DNA of 64,000 bases. It comes from Deinococcus malanensis. GTDB taxonomy: Bacteria > Deinococcota > Deinococci > Deinococcales > Deinococcaceae. The notes beneath the pieces were generated by a model. It had not been told where the DNA came from, did not search any database, and was given only the letters and a program-made list of their open reading frames with translations. Numbering within the stretch: the first letter of the stretch is position 1; each line of letters opens with the position of its first letter. The position numbers and the translations under genes were made by a program. The stretch lies in the NCBI RefSeq assembly GCF_014647655.1, contig NZ_BMPP01000004.1, positions 1 to 64,000 of the forward strand, given 5' to 3'. Positions 59,690 through 64,000 of this stretch are shown one piece after another.

Positions 59690-60100
59690 TCAACGCTTTT
59701 GCTGGATGCGGATCAGGTTGCCGGTCGGATCTCGAACGGCGCAGTCACGAACGCCGTACGGCTGCTCACTAGGCTCCTGCACGATCTCGGTGTCGCGGCC
59801 CTGCAAACGCTCGAAGGTGCCGTCAAGATCGGCAGTGGCAAATACGATGGTGGCGTAGGTGCCCTTGGCCATCATCTCGGTGATAATCCGGCGTTCATCC
59901 TCGGTGATGCCGGGCGTGGCGGCGGGTGGATGCAGGACGATTGAGGTGTGAGGCTGCCCAGTCGGACCGACCGTGATCCAGTGCATCCCGCCGTACTCGA
60001 CCTCATTACGGACCTCGAAGCCGAGGGTGTCCCGGTAGAAGGCCAGAGAGGCGTCCGGATCACTGTGCGGAAGAAAGGTCTGGTGAATGGTCATGTCCAT
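59690..60100 (-). CDS. VOC family (glyoxalase-like) protein
   Basis: 136 residues. Paired beta-alpha-beta-beta-beta modules with FLPHSDPDASLAFYRDTLGFEVRNEV in the first half and RDCAVRDPTGNLIRIQQ in the second are typical of the vicinal oxygen chelate fold. Metal ligands may be His11 and the C-terminal acid residues, but reaction and substrate are unknown. It lies 5 bp after the AraC-type regulator gene. Confidence 0.88.
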   Translation of the reverse strand: MDMTIHQTFLPHSDPDASLAFYRDTLGFEVRNEVEYGGMHWITVGPTGQPHTSIVLHPPAATPGITEDERRIITEMMAKGTYATIVFATADLDGTFERLQGRDTEIVQEPSEQPYGVRDCAVRDPTGNLIRIQQKR

Positions 60101-60105
60101 AGCCT

Positions 60106-60555
60106 TTACTGTAGGTGCCCCTTGGTGTTCTTCGCTTCTCGATTCCTGATCGGTCGGGTCACCTGTTTCGCCATGCAGGGAGGTATCCCTGCGGTCATGC
60201 CAGTGGACTGAGTGCGGTAGGCGCTGGGTGGCATTCCCACCAGTTCTGTGAAGCGGGTGCTGAAGGTGCCCAGTGACGAGCAGCCGACCTCAAAGCAGAT
60301 CTGAGTGACGCTGAGATCGCCTCGCTGCAACAACGCCATCGCACGTTCAATGCGCCGCGTCATCAGGTAGGCGTATGGCGATTCGCCGTATGCAAGTCGG
60401 AACTGGCGGCTGAGGTGCCCGGCAGACATGTTCACACTGCGGGCGAGAACTTCGACGTCCAGTGGTTGCGCGTACTCGCGATCAATTCGGTCGCGGACGC
60501 GTCGCAGCCGCGCGAACTCGCGCAGGCGTGCCCTTGGGTCGGATTCCCTGGTCAT
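60106..60555 (-). CDS. AraC-family transcriptional regulator (DNA-binding domain only)
   Basis: 149 residues made almost entirely of the double helix-turn-helix: LARSVNMSAGHLSRQFRLAYGESPYAYLMTRRIERA, then SVTQICFEVGCSSLGTFSTRFTELVGMPPSAYR. It lacks an effector domain. It likely regulates the VOC and DUF1801 genes downstream, judging from proximity. The ATG follows an AT-rich TTATCTAA and has no clear ribosome site. Confidence 0.9.
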   Translation of the reverse strand: MTRESDPRARLREFARLRRVRDRIDREYAQPLDVEVLARSVNMSAGHLSRQFRLAYGESPYAYLMTRRIERAMALLQRGDLSVTQICFEVGCSSLGTFSTRFTELVGMPPSAYRTQSTGMTAGIPPCMAKQVTRPIRNREAKNTKGHLQ

Positions 60556-60691
60556 TTAGATAAATTGTCTCACACCGTGGGGTCCGATCGGATGGTTTCA
60601 ATCCGGCGTCACGGCAGGGAATCGGCATGTCTGCGGCACAGCCACAAAGCCAACCAGTCTCGGACAAGTATTGACCCCTGGCCCCGACGAC

Positions 60692-61549
60692 CTAGCCCAC
60701 CGTGTCCAGCGCCCGGGGATACGAACCAATGATCTTGGCGTAGCTGGCCTTGCGCAGTACCCCGGCCAGTGCCTGGGCCACCTGGGGGTCCCGGGCGTCA
60801 CCCTCAATGTCCACGTACATCAGGTAACTCCAGGCCCGGTCGCGCCGGGGCCGCGATTCGATGCGGCTGAGGTTCAGGCCCCGCAACTCGTTCAAGGTCT
60901 CGACCAGGAAACCCGGCGTGTGCCGGACCGCGAATACCAGGCTGGTCTTGTGCGGGACATCCGAGCGCTCAGGCTCATGCCGCGCCAGGATCATGAAGCG
61001 GGTGTAGTTGAACGGTTCGTCCTCGACCTCCCGCGCCAGGATATTCATGCCGTAGAGCTCCGCCGCTCGACTGCTGGCAATCACGGCCTCGTCCCGCGCG
61101 CCCCTCAGGGCAAGATCCTTGGCGCTGCCGGCCGTATCATGCGCCGCGACCGGTCGCCAGTTGTGGCGGCGAATCAGCGTGGTGCACTGATCCAGGGCCG
61201 GCTGTTGGCTCAGCACCTTGCGAATGTCAGCCAGTTCCACGCCGGGCAGCGCCATCAGGCAGTGGCTGACCCGGACCACCACTTCGCCGATGACATGCAG
61301 GTCAGTCTCACTCAGGAGGTCGATGGTCTGGTGGATGGCGCCCATCAGGCTGTTTTCCACCGGAAGCACCCCGTAGTCGGCCTCTCCGGTTTCTACGGCA
61401 CGGGCGACCTCATGGAATGTGGCGTAGCCGCACGTGGTCTGCGTGTGGGCCACGGCGTTGAGCGCGGCAATCTCGCCATATGCACCGGGATTGCCCTGGA
61501 ACGCCACCGTTACGGCGGCGCCGGCTTGTGTCGAGGCCACATCAGTCAT
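60692..61549 (-). CDS. pheA: Prephenate dehydratase with ACT domain
   Basis: The 285-residue monofunctional enzyme makes phenylpyruvate from prephenate. [16 protein letters not shown] opens the catalytic domain. [19 protein letters not shown] and the catalytic NYTRFMIL (TRF motif) follow. The C-terminal ACT domain has [22 protein letters not shown] with the ESRP phenylalanine-binding motif, so feedback inhibition is expected. ATG 61549 is 7 nt after TAGCCT. No chorismate mutase domain is fused, unlike E. coli PheA. Confidence 0.96.
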   Translation of the reverse strand: MTDVASTQAGAAVTVAFQGNPGAYGEIAALNAVAHTQTTCGYATFHEVARAVETGEADYGVLPVENSLMGAIHQTIDLLSETDLHVIGEVVVRVSHCLMALPGVELADIRKVLSQQPALDQCTTLIRRHNWRPVAAHDTAGSAKDLALRGARDEAVIASSRAAELYGMNILAREVEDEPFNYTRFMILARHEPERSDVPHKTSLVFAVRHTPGFLVETLNELRGLNLSRIESRPRRDRAWSYLMYVDIEGDARDPQVAQALAGVLRKASYAKIIGSYPRALDTVG

Positions 61550-61556
61550 GGTCCCG

Positions 61557-61562
61557 AGGCTA
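61557..61562 (-). promoter_or_regulatory. Putative leaderless -10 (TAGCCT) for pheA
   Basis: Minus-strand TAGCCT ends 7 nt before the ATG at 61549. Confidence 0.5.
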
Positions 61563-61626
61563 CCGTAAGAGTCCGTTTCCGCTGGCCATAAGGGGTAGAC
61601 GTGGCCGGTGTGTGGCCCCCGCAAGC

Positions 61627-61632
61627 TACATT
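61627..61632 (+). promoter_or_regulatory. Putative leaderless -10 (TACATT) for the amidase
   Basis: TACATT ends 6 nt before the ATG at 61639, with no ribosome site. Confidence 0.5.
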
Positions 61633-61638
61633 GCGGAC

Positions 61639-63048
61639 ATGACCGCCACGCCCCCGGACCCGATCCTTGACCTGGATGCCTGTGCCCTCAGTGCCGCGAC
61701 CACCCGCGGTGACCTGACCTGTTCCGAAGTGACGCGCGCCTACCTGACCCGGCTGCATGCCCTGAATGGACAGCTGCGCGCGGTGATCACGGTCAATCCC
61801 CATGCCCAGGCAGACGCTGAGGCCCTGGACCACCTGCCCGAACGTGCACGACGTTCCCTGCACGGCGTGCCTGTCCTGATCAAGGACAACATCGACGTTG
61901 CCGGCCTGCCGACCACTGCTGGAAGCGCGCTGATGAAAGACCACATTCCCGCTGTCGACGCGCCTCTGGTTGCTCGGTTGCGGGCTGCGGGCGCCGTGAT
62001 CCTGGGCAAGGCCAACATGACCGAGTGGGCCAATTTCATGACCCTGGGCATGTCCAACGGCTACTCGTCTCTGGGCGGACAGACGGTGAACCCCTGGGGA
62101 CCGGAGGTGGACACCGGCGGCAGCTCTTCGGGCAGTGGAGTCGCGGTCGCCGCGCGCCTGTGTGCGGCGGCTATCGGTACGGAAACCAGCGGAAGCATCG
62201 TCAGTCCAGCCCACCAGAGCGGAGTGATCGGCCTGAAACCCACCGTCGGTCTGGTGCCGCGTACAGGAATCATTCCCATCAGCCACAGCCAGGACACGGC
62301 GGGTCCGATTACCCGCAGTGTCCGGGACGCTGCCCTGCTCCTATGTGTCATGGCCGGGCCCGACGCCCAGGACCCGGCCAGCCGCCACCTTCCCGTGCCG
62401 GATCTGAGCCTCACCGAGGGAGCTTTGAAGGGGGCCTCCATCGGAGTAATCCGCGACGAGACTGGAGTCAGCCCGGCTGACCAGCAGGCACAGAGCGCGG
62501 CCGAAGAAGCCATGACGCGAGCCGGGGCGACCCTGGTTCCTGTCGAGTTTCCCAGCCGTGCGGAAATGCAGGCCTCAGGCTGGATGCTTGACGTTCTGGT
62601 CTATGAATTCCAGCATGACCTCAACGCCTACCTCTCAGGTGTACAGAACGGCCCGCGCTCGCTTTCTGAGGTCATTCAGGGCAATGACGCCGATCCTGAG
62701 CGCTGCCTCCGTTATGGCCAGCACCTGCTGCATGCCGCCCAGGGTACCCGCGGCGACCTGAGTGAACAGGCCTACCGGAACGCGCGGGAGCGAGACCTCC
62801 GCCTGACCCGTGCAGGCGGGTTTGACCAACTGTTCGCGCGTGGTCTCGACGCAGTGTTGTTCCCTGGAATTCAGGGCTGCAGTCAGGCTGCCAAGGCCGG
62901 CTACCCCAGCCTGACCGTGCCTCACGCTGGAACAGGGGCGCCCGGGGGCGTACTGCTGGTAGCCCCAGCTGGACAGGACGGCAGGCTGATGAGTTTGGGG
63001 GCACACCTGAACCGCGAACTGGGTGGAGTTCGCTTCCCACCGCTCTGA
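61639..63048 (+). CDS. Amidase signature family enzyme
   Basis: 469 residues. The Ser-cisSer-Lys triad is recognisable: Lys in [10 protein letters not shown], cis-Ser in [10 protein letters not shown] and nucleophile Ser in [12 protein letters not shown]. The overall length and the [11 protein letters not shown] strand fit amidase-signature hydrolases. It is not clustered with gatB/gatC, so a general amidase is more likely than Glu-tRNA amidotransferase subunit A. ATG 61639 is 6 nt after TACATT. Confidence 0.93.
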   Translation: MTATPPDPILDLDACALSAATTRGDLTCSEVTRAYLTRLHALNGQLRAVITVNPHAQADAEALDHLPERARRSLHGVPVLIKDNIDVAGLPTTAGSALMKDHIPAVDAPLVARLRAAGAVILGKANMTEWANFMTLGMSNGYSSLGGQTVNPWGPEVDTGGSSSGSGVAVAARLCAAAIGTETSGSIVSPAHQSGVIGLKPTVGLVPRTGIIPISHSQDTAGPITRSVRDAALLLCVMAGPDAQDPASRHLPVPDLSLTEGALKGASIGVIRDETGVSPADQQAQSAAEEAMTRAGATLVPVEFPSRAEMQASGWMLDVLVYEFQHDLNAYLSGVQNGPRSLSEVIQGNDADPERCLRYGQHLLHAAQGTRGDLSEQAYRNARERDLRLTRAGGFDQLFARGLDAVLFPGIQGCSQAAKAGYPSLTVPHAGTGAPGGVLLVAPAGQDGRLMSLGAHLNRELGGVRFPPL

Positions 63049-63051
63049 AGC

Positions 63052-63080
63052 TTGCATTTTAGAAGCGGCCCGGGTACTAT
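63052..63080 (+). promoter_or_regulatory. Sigma-70 promoter of tRNA-Val
   Basis: TTGCAT (63052-63057) and TACTAT (63075-63080) with a 17-bp spacer, 12 nt before the tRNA. Confidence 0.75.
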
Positions 63081-63092
63081 GTCAGGCCGCGT

Positions 63093-63167
<75 letters not shown>

Positions 63168-63172
63168 GGATA

Positions 63173-63205
63173 AAACCCCGTTTTTGACGGGGTTTCTACG
63201 TTTTT
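63173..63205 (+). terminator. Terminator of tRNA-Val
   Basis: AAACCCCGT (63173-63181) pairs with ACGGGGTTT (63187-63195) around TTTTG. CTACGTTTTT follows. Confidence 0.8.
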
Positions 63206-63734
63206 CAGTTCTGTCCCTGCAGTCATTTTCTGGCATGTCAGTGTAATAACGGTGTCGTTGGTCACTTCAGGGCCGCTACTTCGCCCTTTGGCGCAGGCGG
63301 TCTCGCGTCGAAGTTCACGAAGAGCAACGCCTCGCTCTTCTCCAGCGCTGCCAGATAATGAACTCTTCACCGGAGCGCTCATATGACCGAGAGTCCCAGC
63401 TTTTCGACGCCATTCTCGATAGATCGAAGTTTTCGCAAAAGATGAGTATACAACCGGGTATGGTCCGACCAGGGATGATGCCGGACCACAGGGTGGTTAG
63501 CCTTACAGGACTGGTGCGTGGGTGTCCCGGCACAGGCACATTGAAGCGGCAATGTGGGAGGTCTTTGAGTGACGAAATCCCTGACTTTGAGAAGGCGCGT
63601 CGTGAGTCGTCGGAAGGATTACGCTTGTCACCGTATGCGCCGACTGGTTGAGAAACTGAGGGTCCAACTACCGGATGGGCAGTCACCAGCTCACCCCTCG
63701 GAGAGGAACCAAACACATCTGGAGTCCAGGAATG
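63206..63734. other. Gene-poor region after tRNA-Val
   Basis: 529 bp with several short open frames on both strands, none with recognisable family features. No att-like duplicate of the tRNA-Val 3' end was seen within the window. Confidence 0.45.
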
Positions 63735-63983
63735 ACATCATCCGCCGAACTGCGTGACGCCCGAAAGGCGACCCAGAAGGCCATCCTGAACGCTTCGCGC
63801 TGGGCCAGGGTGACGCAAAATGTTTCTGCTTCCCGGCTGACGTTGGCCCTTTATCGGGCCGGGTCAACCGCTGATTCGATAGAAGCACTGCATGGGATCA
63901 GGACCGTTGCAGAGGAACTGGCTGTTCTCCTTCAGGACCGTTTTGCCAGCAAAGCTGATACCAGAACGGGTCTTCATCGTTGA
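63735..63983 (+). CDS. Small helical protein, function unknown
   Basis: 82 residues, predicted largely helical (AELRDARKATQKAILNASRW, then IRTVAEELAVLLQDRF). ATG 63735 follows GGAGTCCAGGA. No family recognised. Amino-acid composition is protein-like, but no conserved context supports it. Confidence 0.45.
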   Translation, partial: TSSAELRDARKATQKAILNASRWARVTQNVSASRLTLALYRAGSTADSIEALHGIRTVAEELAVLLQDRFASKADTRTGLHR

Positions 63984-64000
63984 TCCCGGGGGAGGTGGCT

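Overview
The window is GC-rich chromosomal DNA with bacterial gene density. It is most consistent with a Deinococcus-type organism. The protein families fit, no gene shows spacing typical of a low-GC genome, and about a third of the genes carry a TANNNT -10 hexamer 5-9 nt before the start codon with no Shine-Dalgarno. That last trait is the signature of leaderless transcription described for Deinococcus. Species cannot be named from sequence reading alone.

Layout. 1-24.4 kb is ordinary chromosome. It holds the tail of an IS630-type transposase, a secreted sugar-dehydrogenase-like lipoprotein and a FAD/Rieske oxidoreductase. Next comes a tightly coupled leftward operon deoC-maf-mreC-mreD-mrdA (cell wall elongation plus nucleotide housekeeping), divergent from bcp-rpiA. 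Then follow a YyaL-type thioredoxin-domain protein, argS, an alpha/beta hydrolase, an acyltransferase, tyrA, a TauE/SafE exporter, msrA, a MOSC protein, a secreted phospholipase-D-like protein, small membrane/RNHCP genes, and a coupled set ending in purD.

24.4-44.0 kb is a genomic island of about 19.5 kb inserted in tRNA-Leu(CAA). A tyrosine recombinase lies just inside the left end. The last 58 bp of the tRNA region (24450-24507) are repeated at 43988-44045 with one mismatch. The tRNA's presumed original terminator now lies beyond the right repeat, next to secG. Island cargo: an MFS transporter, an RNase H-like protein, a lipoprotein, an orphan pair of immunity-like genes (one Imm10-like), a lipid/diacylglycerol kinase, a CheB-like methylesterase, a CYTH phosphohydrolase, a 1276-residue multi-PAS/GAF histidine kinase with its response regulator, and an HNH endonuclease. 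The island also holds debris: an integrase fragment, an adenylate-kinase C-terminus, an aminotransferase C-terminus and three genes split by apparent single frameshifts.

44.1-64 kb returns to core chromosome: secG, a five-gene oligopeptide ABC transporter operon with a good promoter, a DUF4139-like protein, and leftward metH-metF under a SAM-I riboswitch. After these come two small genes, a decayed IS5-type transposase, an AraC/VOC/DUF1801 cassette, pheA, an amidase and tRNA-Val(TAC). tyrA and pheA (aromatic amino acids) and metH/metF (methionine and one-carbon metabolism) are the biosynthetic themes. The most unusual biology is the tRNA-Leu island with its sensory cargo and orphan immunity genes.
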